Shown one piece after another: positions 48,026 to 54,879 of a stretch of DNA of 64,000 nt. A program made the position numbers and the translations under genes. A model generated the notes under the pieces. That model made no database searches and was not told the origin of the DNA. It saw only the letters and a program-made list of their open reading frames with translations. Origin of the DNA: Stenotrophomonas sp. HITSZ_GD (lineage in GTDB: Bacteria > Pseudomonadota > Gammaproteobacteria > Xanthomonadales > Xanthomonadaceae); contig NZ_JARQXB010000002.1 in assembly GCF_029543105.1 (NCBI RefSeq), positions 248,001 to 312,000 on the forward strand, given 5' to 3'. Each line of letters opens with the position of its first letter. The first letter of the stretch is position 1.

Positions 48026-48335
48026 GCCCGAGTGGTGAAACGGGTAGACACAAGGGACTTGGACAATTTGAGCCTTCGGGGGGAAACGCCCGAAGTGGCA
48101 CCCGTCAAAGTCGGCGAACGCCCTGGACGCCTTGCGTCCGCGCCAACGCCGAGCCAAGCCCGGCCCAGGCCGGGAAGGTGTAGAGAGCAGACGGCGGGCA
48201 CCTACGGCCGCAGGGCTACGGTGAAGGCGTGCTCCAGACCACGAACGGCGCCCCGCGTGCCGGCGGCGAAAGCCGAAGTGGGAAGAAAATCCCTCGCCGA
48301 AAGGCATGCCGGTTCGAGTCCGGCCTCGGGCACCA
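48026..48335 (+). tRNA. tRNA-Leu(UAA), interrupted by a group I intron
   Basis: The exons (48026-48060 and 48286-48335) join to an 85-nt tRNA. The acceptor GCCCGAG pairs perfectly with CTCGGGC, followed by the encoded ACCA end. The anticodon stem AGGGA pairs with TCCCT and encloses loop CTT-AAAA, anticodon UAA. The long variable arm is GCC-GAAA-GGC and the T arm GCCGG-TTCGAGT-CCGGC; this is class II tRNA-Leu. The 225-nt interruption falls exactly between U34 and A35. A terminator follows. No other tRNA-Leu gene is in the window. Confidence 0.93.
48061..48285 (+). ncRNA. Group I self-splicing intron in the tRNA-Leu(UAA) anticodon
   Basis: The intron begins after U34 of the anticodon and ends in G, as group I introns do. 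The internal guide TTTGAGCC can pair with the exon CTT (U-G wobble at the splice site). I can draw P2 (48074-48080 with 48089-48095), P3 CCGTC/GACGG (48102-48106 with 48190-48194) and P4 TCGGCG/CGCCGA (48111-48116 with 48147-48152). P5 is GGACGC/GCGTCC and P6 CCCGGCC/GGCCGGG. P7 is GAGCA/TGCTC (48185-48189 with 48230-48234), P8 CACC/GGTG, and P9 ends in a GAAA tetraloop (48264-48275). The conserved stretch CGAGCCAAGCC matches the Q region of cyanobacterial tRNA-Leu introns (subgroup IC3). No homing endonuclease ORF. Confidence 0.9.
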
Positions 48336-48376
48336 AACCAGAGTGGGGAGGCTTCATCGCCCCCTGCTTTACACCC

Positions 48377-48399
48377 AAACCCGCGAACCTGCGGGTTTT
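48377..48399 (+). terminator. Terminator after tRNA-Leu
   Basis: The stem AAACCCGC / GCGGGTTT with loop GAACCT (48377-48384 with 48391-48398) is followed by T and A. It lies 41 nt after the tRNA CCA end. Confidence 0.7.
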
Positions 48400-48435
48400 A
48401 TGTCGTGGGGTCCCGACGGATCCCCCGATTGCGGC

Positions 48436-48744
48436 CTAGCGCTGAGCCATCCTGGCGCGTAACCAGCGCAGGCTGAGCGCCACTGCCAGGATGGCCGAGC
48501 TCACCCCCAGAGCCAGCGTGATCGCCACGGCGATGACATCCGGCGACGTACCCCGCCGATTGCACCCGCCGGCAATGCAGAGGCTAGCCGCGATGGCCAG
48601 AAGGGCTGCCGGGATACTCAACAGACCCAAGATGCCTGAAGCCATCGCCATGCCCTCGGTCCAACTGCGCCGGCGGCCGCCAAGGATAATCGCCAGCACA
48701 TGCACCGCCGACAGCGAGATCAGGATGGGAAGGAACCACTGCAT
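48436..48744 (-). CDS. Small three-helix membrane protein of unknown function
   Basis: I do not recognise this 102-residue protein. It has three predicted helices: near the start (FLPILISLSAVHVLAIILGG), in the middle (ILGLLSIPAALLAIAASLCIAG) and near the end (VIAVAITLALGVSSAILAVALSL). Arginines flank the helices. I chose the ATG at 48744 because GGAGGG lies 8 bases upstream; a longer frame begins with non-family-like basic residues. It converges with the tRNA-Leu gene and belongs to the accessory-looking patch 48.4-49.7 kb. Confidence 0.6.
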   Translation of the reverse strand: MQWFLPILISLSAVHVLAIILGGRRRSWTEGMAMASGILGLLSIPAALLAIAASLCIAGGCNRRGTSPDVIAVAITLALGVSSAILAVALSLRWLRARMAQR

Positions 48745-48868
48745 TCGATGTGCCCTCCGTGAGCGTGTGCGGCCAACCGGTCGCATGGGACAGGCAAGCC
48801 TCGCATAGGGTGCAAGCCCGTCCGGGACATGAAATCACGACGATTACTCGGCCACTTCGCCCCGTCTT

Positions 48869-49285
48869 CTACTGGCCCGACGCTCCAGACCGGACGACGA
48901 CCTTGCCCAGTTCAATTGGCCTCTCGTAGCGCTCGTTGCCTCTAATCTCGTAGACAGCAGGCCCGAAGGTTAGTGTGCCGGAGCAGACTATGCCCAACGT
49001 GATCCGATGATTGCCCGTCTCGACGACCACGGTAGTCGTGAATCTGCCCCCTACTTCCTGGACATATGCGCCACCTCCGTCCTGGAATGAGGTCTTCATC
49101 TGACATCCGTCAACCTCGCGCCCACTTTCATCCACGATTAGTCCACTGACACGGAATGCAGACTCCCCGAACGCAGAGCAGGCGGTCCCTAGACCGGCGC
49201 ACGCAAGAACGGCCATGAACGGCGCCGCATCGCGCACGTTGTCCCGCCACCCGATACGCACCGCCGCTCCCATTCTTTCTGCCAC
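48869..49285 (-). CDS. Exported hypothetical protein, carboxypeptidase-regulatory-like
   Basis: I do not recognise this 138-residue protein. A hydrophobic segment ending LACAGLGTACSAFG (about residues 24-40) could be a signal or lipobox. The rest is beta-rich with FRVSGLIVDESGREVDGCQMKTSF, which fits the start of a carboxypeptidase-regulatory/transthyretin-like domain. I use GTG 49285 because GAGGG lies 9 bases upstream; internal ATGs at 49273 and 49216 are possible, the last giving a compact lipoprotein. Its base composition is visibly less GC-rich than its neighbours, a sign of possible transfer. Confidence 0.6.
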   Translation of the reverse strand: MAERMGAAVRIGWRDNVRDAAPFMAVLACAGLGTACSAFGESAFRVSGLIVDESGREVDGCQMKTSFQDGGGAYVQEVGGRFTTTVVVETGNHRITLGIVCSGTLTFGPAVYEIRGNERYERPIELGKVVVRSGASGQ

Positions 49286-49393
49286 GCCACGTGTCCCTCT
49301 GGCTGGATCGCCCTTCCCACCCGCGGAATTCCCTCCCGGACGATCCTACCGCACGGCCACTCCCAAACGGGAACGGCGCGGCGCGGTCCGCGC

Positions 49394-49696
49394 TCACAGG
49401 ATCGCCTTCAATCCCTTGTCGGCAATCACGTTGAGCAGTTTCAGCGCTGGGCCGGCCGGCCGCGTCTCGCCCTGCTCCCACTTGCGCACCGTCGAAGCCG
49501 TGGTATGCAAGTGATGCGCGAACACCGGCTGGCTGAAACGCAGCCCTTCGCGCAGCCGCTTGATGTCGGCGGCGCTGAAGTCGCGCACCGGTGGCGGACA
49601 CACCGCCCCGAACTCACGCATGGTGACCTTGTCGATCGCCCCGGCTTCATACAGCGCCGCCAGGTCGCCCCGCAGCGATTGCGTCATCGTGCTCAT
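49394..49696 (-). CDS. Orphan HTH regulator, HigA/MqsA-antitoxin-like
   Basis: This 100-residue protein has a C-terminal XRE-type helix-turn-helix (DIKRLREGLRFSQPVFAHHLHTTASTVRKWEQGETRPAGPALKLL), the pattern seen in antitoxins of HigA/NadS type. The first ~40 residues form a short leading domain (DLAALYEAGAIDKVTMREFG). SD GAGG sits 7 bases before the ATG at 49696. Antitoxins of this kind usually follow a RelE/HigB toxin gene; I find no toxin-like frame in the 294 bp upstream or on the other side. It may be a remnant of a toxin-antitoxin pair or a simple repressor. Confidence 0.78.
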   Translation of the reverse strand: MSTMTQSLRGDLAALYEAGAIDKVTMREFGAVCPPPVRDFSAADIKRLREGLRFSQPVFAHHLHTTASTVRKWEQGETRPAGPALKLLNVIADKGLKAIL

Positions 49697-49990
49697 CTTC
49701 CACCTCGGTTGAAATGCCTTTGCTCGACCGCGGGCGCCCGCCCACGATCCGTTCCAGGACGAATGGCCCGGCCCCGCGGCCTGCCCTCCCCCTTGTCTTG
49801 TGCCTTGCCATGCGCGTCATCCGCGATCGGGTACAGTCGGCCCTACGGATCTCCGGCACGTGCGCAGGGAAGCCAGGCCCCGACCCTCGGGGCCCGCGCG
49901 CCGCACCCCCTCGCGTCCCGTCCTGCCTTTGCCGGACAGCCTCGCGCGGGGAATGGACGCGCCCCCTTTCACTGCCACACCGGGTATCCC

Positions 49991-50269
49991 ATGGACTCAT
50001 CGCAAGTGACGTCGCTGGTCAACGCCATGTCCGCCCTTTCCGCCCGCCTGGATGCGGTGACCTGGGTCACCGGCGCGCTGCTCGAAGCGCACCCGGATCC
50101 GGCCGCCGTGCTGGAGGCCTGGAACCGGCGCATGCCCGACGCGAGCGACAGCGGCTTCGAAATTCCCGAGGCGGCCGCCGCCTACCGGCAAAAATTCCAG
50201 CAGGAACTGTCCGAGTGGTCCGAGACGCTGGCATCCATTGCCCGCCAGCGCGCGCATTCGCCCCGTTGA
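49991..50269 (+). CDS. Conserved-looking 92-aa protein of unknown function
   Basis: This 92-residue soluble helical protein starts at ATG 49991 (MDSSQVTSLVNAMSALSARL). It has an acidic, Ala-rich sequence (LLEAHPDPAAVLEAWNRRMPD, AAAYRQKFQQELSEWSETLASIARQ). There are no motifs I can tie to a function. It converges with hemN, with 18 bp between stops. The 294 bp upstream have no other convincing gene and probably contain its promoter. The coding call rests on composition and reading-frame quality only. Confidence 0.55.
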   Translation: MDSSQVTSLVNAMSALSARLDAVTWVTGALLEAHPDPAAVLEAWNRRMPDASDSGFEIPEAAAAYRQKFQQELSEWSETLASIARQRAHSPR

Positions 50270-50287
50270 GCGTCTGATGGCCACGGC

Positions 50288-51703
50288 TCAGATCGCCTTG
50301 GAGAAGCCGCCAGCCGCGCGCGGCTGGCGCAGGTAGCGGTCGAAGCACATCGCGATCAGGCGCAACAGCGGGCGGCCGCGCTCGGTCGCGCGCACGCGAC
50401 CCGCGTCGGCCTCCACCAAGCCGTCGGCGCGCAAGGTGTCCAGGGCACGCAGCTCTTCGGCGAAGTACTGCGCGAAGTCGATGCCATGGCGCGCGCCGAC
50501 CTCGCGCGTGTCCACCTCGCCCTGGCACATCAGCGCCTGGATCAGCTCGCCGCGGATCACGTCGTCGCGCGACATCGCCAGCCCGCGCCAGACCGGCACG
50601 CGGCCTTGGTCGATGGCCGCTTCCCAAGCCGGCAGTTCGCGCGGGTTCTGCGCATACGCGCCGCCGACGCGGCTGATCGCGCTCACGCCCAGGCCGAGCA
50701 GGTCGGTGGCCGCGTGCGTGGTGTAGCCCATGAAGTTGCGGTGCAGGCCGCCCTCGCGTTGCGCGCGCGCCAGTTCGTCGTCCGGCAGGGCGAAGTGGTC
50801 CATGCCGATGTACTGATAGCCGGCGGCGGTGAGCCGCTCCACGGCCAGGCCGAGCAGTGCCAGCCGGTTCTCGGCATCGGGCAGGTCCGCATCGTGGATG
50901 CGGCGCTGTGCGCGGAACATCGAGGGCAGGTGTGCGTAGCCGTAGATGGCGAAGCGGTTCGGGCGGGCTTCGAGCACGCGGTCGAGCGTGTCGCCGAAGC
51001 CGGCCAGCGTCTGCTTCGGCAGCCCGTAGACCAGGTCCACGTTGACCGAGCGCAGCCCATGCGTGCGGCACGCCGCGATCAACGCCAGCGTTTCGCGCGC
51101 ATTCTGTACTCGGTTGATGGCCTTCTGCACGCGCGGATCGAAGTCCTGCACGCCGAGGCTGGCGCGCGTGAAGCCCAGTTGTGCCAGATCGCCCAGTTCG
51201 GCGGGCGCAAGCGTGCGCGGGTCCAGCTCGATGGAGAAATCGCGCGAGGCCTCGGTGCTGAAATGGAAGTGGTGCCGCAGGCCGCGCAACAGCTCGCCGA
51301 TGAGGTCGGGACTGAGGAAGTTCGGCGTTCCGCCACCGAAATGCAGCTGCACGACTTCGCGCTTGCCGGCCATCAGCGGCGCGATCAGGCTGGCCTCGCG
51401 CAGCACGCGCGCCACATACGCCACGCCGCGGCTGCGATCGCGGGTGATGACGCGGTTGCAGCCGCAGTAGAAGCACGGGCTGCTGCAGAACGGCACGTGG
51501 ATGTACAACGACAGCGGGCCGGCCGGCGCCTGTTCGATCGCTTCGCGCAATTGCGGCCAGCCGAAGCCGTCATGGAACTGCGGCGCGGTGGGATAGGACG
51601 TGTAGCGCGGGCCGGGGCGGTCGTAGCGACGCAGCAACTCCGCATCGAAGTGCCAGCGGGGAATGACGTGGGCTTGGGCGGTCGTCTGCATGGCGTGCAG
51701 CAT
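50288..51703 (-). CDS. hemN: Oxygen-independent coproporphyrinogen III oxidase
   Basis: HemN decarboxylates coproporphyrinogen III without O2, using radical SAM chemistry, in heme synthesis. The 471-residue protein has the 4Fe-4S ligands in LYIHVPFCSSPCFYCGCNRV (CxxxCxxC). It also shows QLHFGGGTPNFLSPDLI and NVDLVYGLPKQT, all standard, and the normal length (~457). Two starts are possible: ATG 51703 or ATG 51691 (MQTTAQAHVIPRWHF). A perfect FNR-type box lies 24 bp upstream of the first, suggesting low-oxygen control. Confidence 0.96.
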   Translation of the reverse strand: MLHAMQTTAQAHVIPRWHFDAELLRRYDRPGPRYTSYPTAPQFHDGFGWPQLREAIEQAPAGPLSLYIHVPFCSSPCFYCGCNRVITRDRSRGVAYVARVLREASLIAPLMAGKREVVQLHFGGGTPNFLSPDLIGELLRGLRHHFHFSTEASRDFSIELDPRTLAPAELGDLAQLGFTRASLGVQDFDPRVQKAINRVQNARETLALIAACRTHGLRSVNVDLVYGLPKQTLAGFGDTLDRVLEARPNRFAIYGYAHLPSMFRAQRRIHDADLPDAENRLALLGLAVERLTAAGYQYIGMDHFALPDDELARAQREGGLHRNFMGYTTHAATDLLGLGVSAISRVGGAYAQNPRELPAWEAAIDQGRVPVWRGLAMSRDDVIRGELIQALMCQGEVDTREVGARHGIDFAQYFAEELRALDTLRADGLVEADAGRVRATERGRPLLRLIAMCFDRYLRQPRAAGGFSKAI

Positions 51704-51726
51704 CGCCGGTTATACCCGTGCCGTCC

Positions 51727-51740
51727 TTGATCAGGATCAA
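51727..51740 (-). promoter_or_regulatory. FNR/ANR box upstream of hemN
   Basis: TTGATCAGGATCAA matches the FNR consensus TTGAT-N4-ATCAA at every fixed base. Its centre is 31 bp from ATG 51703 and 43 bp from ATG 51691. A possible -10 (TATAAC on the minus strand, 51714-51709) lies downstream. Placement for class II activation (-41.5) would put the RNA start near 51692. Confidence 0.75.
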
Positions 51741-51773
51741 ATGCCCGCTGCGGGTGGATCGCGCACCCCTGAA

Positions 51774-51800
51774 ACGACAAAACCCGCCGCGGGCGGGTTC
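51774..51800 (-). terminator. Terminator of the Gly-Cys tRNA array
   Basis: On the minus strand, just after the last tRNA-Cys, the stem AACCCGCC / GGCGGGTT with a 3-nt loop is followed by TTTTG. Confidence 0.8.
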
Positions 51801-51804
51801 TGTA

Positions 51805-51878
51805 TGGAGGCCTGGGTCGGAATTGAACCGGCGTACGCGGATTTGCAGTCCGCTGCATAACCACTCTGCCACCAGGCC
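51805..51878 (-). tRNA. tRNA-Cys(GCA), copy 1
   Basis: This 74-nt cloverleaf has an acceptor GGCCTGG / CCAGGCC-type pairing, anticodon GCA in CTGCAAA, T-loop GGTTCAATTCC and an encoded CCA end. It differs at many positions from the second tRNA-Cys at 52126-52199, so it is not a recent duplicate. Confidence 0.95.
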
Positions 51879-51926
51879 GGTGGGTTGCCAGTCTAGCCGA
51901 AAAAGCCCGGCGGGTGACTGATAACA

Positions 51927-51950
51927 CAAGGCCCCGCAAGCGGGGCCTTG
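51927..51950 (-). other. Hairpin between tRNA-Gly and tRNA-Cys copy 1
   Basis: A perfect 11-bp stem CAAGGCCCCGC / GCGGGGCCTTG has a 2-nt loop and no clean U-tract. It probably serves as a processing or termination signal between tRNA units. Confidence 0.5.
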
Positions 51951-51958
51951 TCTGAAAC

Positions 51959-52034
<76 letters not shown>

Positions 52035-52125
52035 GTGAGCTGCGCATTGTACAGGGTCTTCACGTGCGTGCCAACCCTTCGTTGCATCGCTTCTTCCATC
52101 GGCAGCGCCGGCGGCGAACGCGATT

Positions 52126-52199
52126 TGGAGGCCTGGACGGGAGTCGAACCCATCTCTACGGATTTGCAATCCGGTGCATAACCGATCTGCCACCAGGCC
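52126..52199 (-). tRNA. tRNA-Cys(GCA), copy 2
   Basis: This 74-nt cloverleaf has the same acceptor as copy 1 and anticodon GCA, but clearly different D, anticodon, variable and T stems (for example T arm GGGTTCGACTCCC). Encoded CCA. Upstream gene is tRNA-Gly copy 2. Confidence 0.95.
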
Positions 52200-52244
52200 C
52201 CGCATTTCCTGTTCCCGGCGGCATCGCTGCGGCCTGGAATGACA

Positions 52245-52264
52245 AGGCCCCGCGAACGGGGCCT
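52245..52264 (-). other. Hairpin between tRNA-Gly copy 2 and tRNA-Cys copy 2
   Basis: The 8-bp stem AGGCCCCG / CGGGGCCT with loop CGAA is similar in sequence to the hairpin at 51927-51950, so the intergenic element was duplicated along with tRNA-Gly. Confidence 0.5.
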
Positions 52265-52274
52265 GGTCCGAAAC

Positions 52275-52350
<76 letters not shown>

Positions 52351-52386
52351 TTGGGAGGCGAAATTCTACAGCGAACCGACCATGTG

Positions 52387-53022
52387 TCAACTATTGGATT
52401 CGACTTTTTTCGGGTTCTGCCGCAGCGCCGCTTTTTCGTCTTCGCGCAGGCTCGGCCAAGCCGCATGCAGGTACTGCAGGCCCGACCACAGCGTGAGGAT
52501 CGCCGCGATCGCCAGCGTCCAGTCGCCCACGTGGAAGACGAAACGGCCCATCCACATGCCCTCGCCCGCGGCCGCCTGGCCGGGCTGCACGGAATACAGC
52601 AAGCACAGCAGGGCGACCATCTGCGCGGTGGTCTTGACCTTGCCGATCATCGCCACGCGCACCTTGGCGCGCTGGCCGAGTTCGGCCATCCATTCGCGCA
52701 GCGCGGACACGGCGATCTCGCGGCCGACGATCACCGCGGCCCAGAACGCCATCCACGGCGTGGGATGGCCCTGCACGATCAGGAACAGCGCCACGGCGAC
52801 CATCAGCTTGTCGGCCACCGGGTCGAGGAACGCACCGAACGCCGAATACTGGTGGTAGCGGCGCGCGATCCAGCCATCGAGCCAGTCGGTGATCGCCGCC
52901 AGGCCGAAGATCGCCGCCGACGCGAAGTTGGTCCACGAATACGGCAGGTAGAACACCACGACCAGCACCGGGATCATCACGATCCGCAGCAGCGTCAGCC
53001 AGGTGGGGATGGTCAACTTCAT
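52387..53022 (-). CDS. pgsA: CDP-diacylglycerol--glycerol-3-phosphate 3-phosphatidyltransferase
   Basis: PgsA makes phosphatidylglycerol-phosphate at the inner membrane. The 211-residue protein starts MKLTIPTWLTLLRIVMIPVLV and carries the CDP-alcohol phosphotransferase signature DWLDGWIARRYHQYSAFGAF followed by LDPVADK, with all Asp and Gly residues in place. Several helices follow. It lies 9 bp after uvrC and just before the Gly/Cys tRNAs, an order shared with E. coli. Confidence 0.97.
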   Translation of the reverse strand: MKLTIPTWLTLLRIVMIPVLVVVFYLPYSWTNFASAAIFGLAAITDWLDGWIARRYHQYSAFGAFLDPVADKLMVAVALFLIVQGHPTPWMAFWAAVIVGREIAVSALREWMAELGQRAKVRVAMIGKVKTTAQMVALLCLLYSVQPGQAAAGEGMWMGRFVFHVGDWTLAIAAILTLWSGLQYLHAAWPSLREDEKAALRQNPKKVESNS

Positions 53023-53031
53023 CGTGCTTCT

Positions 53032-54879
53032 CTATTCGCCGTTCGCGTCGGGCAGCGGCAGCCCGTGCAGGTTAGCGTAGATTCGGGCGGCCAGGGCGGC
53101 GTTCACGCCTTCCACCCGCGCGATCTCCGCCTCGCCGGCGGCCTTGAGCCCGGCCAATCCGCCGAAATGTTTGAGCAGGTTGGCGCGACGCCGCGGGCCG
53201 ATGCCCGGGATGTCCTCCAGCTTGCTGGTCATGCGCGCCTTCTGGCGGCGGCCGCGGTGGCCGGTGATGGCAAAACGGTGCGCTTCGTCGCGCACCTGCT
53301 GGATGAACTGCAATGCGGGCGAGGCGGCGCCCGGCCGCAGTTCGCGGCCATCGGGCAACACCAGGGTTTCGTGCCCGGCGCGACGTTCCTCGCCCTTGGC
53401 CACGCCCACCAGCGCCACGCGGTCGATGCCCAGCTCGGCCATCACCGCCTGCGCCTGCGCCAGCTGGCCGGCGCCGCCGTCGATCAGCAGCACCTCGGGC
53501 AGCACGCCGCCCTCCTCCACCGCGCGGCGAAAACGCCGTTCCAGCGCCTGGCGCATCGCCGCGTAGTCGTCGCCCGGCGCGATGCCGGCGATATTGAAGC
53601 GGCGATATTGCCCGCGCACGGGCCCGGCGGCATCGAACACCACGCACGAGGCCACCGTCGCCTCGCCCAGGGTGTGGCTGATGTCGAAGCACTCCACCCG
53701 CTTCACTGGCTCGGCCAGGTCCAGCATCTCGCGCAGCGCCTCGCTGCGCGCGTGCTGCGCGCTCTGGCTGGTCATCTCCGAGGCCAGCGTCTGCTGTGCG
53801 TTGCGCGCGGCCAGCTCGACGTAGCCGGCGCGCTCGCCGCGCACGTTCCACTTCAGCGCGACCTTGCGCTCGGCCGAGGCGGTAAGCGCGTGCTCGATCA
53901 GCTCGGCCTCGGGAATCTCGCGGTCCAGCAGGATCTCGCGCGGCGGCGTGTGCTCGATGTAGTACTGCGAGACGAAGGCGGCCAGGATCTCGTCGGCGCT
54001 GTCTTCGCCATTGGTCTTGGGAAAGAACGCGCGCGTGCCCAGGTTGCGGCCATCGCGAAAGGCCAGCAGCAGCACGCAGGCGTTGGCGCCCTGGGTGGCG
54101 CAGGCAAGCACGTCCAGGTCGGCGGCGCGGCCCTCCACGAACTGCCGGTTCTGCAGGCTGCGCAGCGAGGACAGCAAATCGCGCAGGCGCGCGGCGCGCT
54201 CGAACTGCAGCTGTTCGCTGGCGGTCTGCATTTCCTGCATCAGCTCTTCGCCGAGCTGGTCGCTCTTGCCTTCGAGGAACAGCGTGGCGCGGTGCACCGA
54301 TTCGGCGTAATCCTGCGCGCTCACCAATTCCACGCACGGCGCACTGCATCGGCCGATCTGGTATTGCAGGCAGGGCCGGGAGCGGTTGCGGAACACGCTG
54401 TCCTCGCAGCTGCGCAGGCGGAACAGCTTGTGCATCAGGTTCAGCGTCTCGCGCACGGCGTACACGCTGGCATACGGCCCGAAATAGCGCCCCGGGATCG
54501 CGCGTGGGCCGCGGTGCAGGCCGATGCGCGGCCAGTCCTCGCGGGTGAGCAGCACGTAGGGGTAGCTCTTGTCGTCACGCAGCGAGACGTTGTAGCGCGG
54601 CGTCAGCGACTTGATCAGCTGGTTTTCCAGCAGCAGCGCTTCGGCCTCGGTGCGGGTCACGGTCACGTCCATGCGCGCCACCTGCGAGAGCATGGACATC
54701 GTGCGCGCATTCTTCGGCGAGCCGTTGAAATAGCTGCCCACGCGCTTGCGCAGCGCGCCGGCCTTGCCAACGTACAGCAGCGTGTCGTCCGCGGCATACA
54801 TGCGGTACACGCCGGGGGCGGTACTCAGCTGCGCAGCGAATGCCTTGCCATCGAATCCGGCGGGCGGCCTGGCTTTCAT
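53032..54879 (-). CDS. uvrC: Excinuclease ABC subunit C
   Basis: UvrC makes both incisions in nucleotide excision repair. The 615-residue protein has the GIY-YIG nuclease domain (GVYRMYAADDTLLYVGKA, residues ~24-41) and a UvrB-binding motif (QLGEELMQEMQTASEQLQFERAARLRD, ~205-235). The RNase H-like second nuclease (RVECFDISHTLGEATVAS) and a C-terminal helix-hairpin-helix pair (LEDIPGIGPRRRANLLKHFG) follow. The ATG at 54879 overlaps the upstream stop as ATGA; the frame beyond it is spurious. Confidence 0.97.
   Translation of the reverse strand: MKARPPAGFDGKAFAAQLSTAPGVYRMYAADDTLLYVGKAGALRKRVGSYFNGSPKNARTMSMLSQVARMDVTVTRTEAEALLLENQLIKSLTPRYNVSLRDDKSYPYVLLTREDWPRIGLHRGPRAIPGRYFGPYASVYAVRETLNLMHKLFRLRSCEDSVFRNRSRPCLQYQIGRCSAPCVELVSAQDYAESVHRATLFLEGKSDQLGEELMQEMQTASEQLQFERAARLRDLLSSLRSLQNRQFVEGRAADLDVLACATQGANACVLLLAFRDGRNLGTRAFFPKTNGEDSADEILAAFVSQYYIEHTPPREILLDREIPEAELIEHALTASAERKVALKWNVRGERAGYVELAARNAQQTLASEMTSQSAQHARSEALREMLDLAEPVKRVECFDISHTLGEATVASCVVFDAAGPVRGQYRRFNIAGIAPGDDYAAMRQALERRFRRAVEEGGVLPEVLLIDGGAGQLAQAQAVMAELGIDRVALVGVAKGEERRAGHETLVLPDGRELRPGAASPALQFIQQVRDEAHRFAITGHRGRRQKARMTSKLEDIPGIGPRRRANLLKHFGGLAGLKAAGEAEIARVEGVNAALAARIYANLHGLPLPDANGE

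Noticed and set aside
48026-48335. Broken or pseudogene tRNA-Leu
   Set aside because: All stems pair perfectly after removing 225 nt, and the removed part has a group I fold, so it is an intron and not decay.
49697-49990. RelE/HigB-type toxin upstream of the HTH gene
   Set aside because: No frame in either direction shows toxin motifs; the open minus-strand frame there (49647-50000) is Arg/Gly-rich noise.
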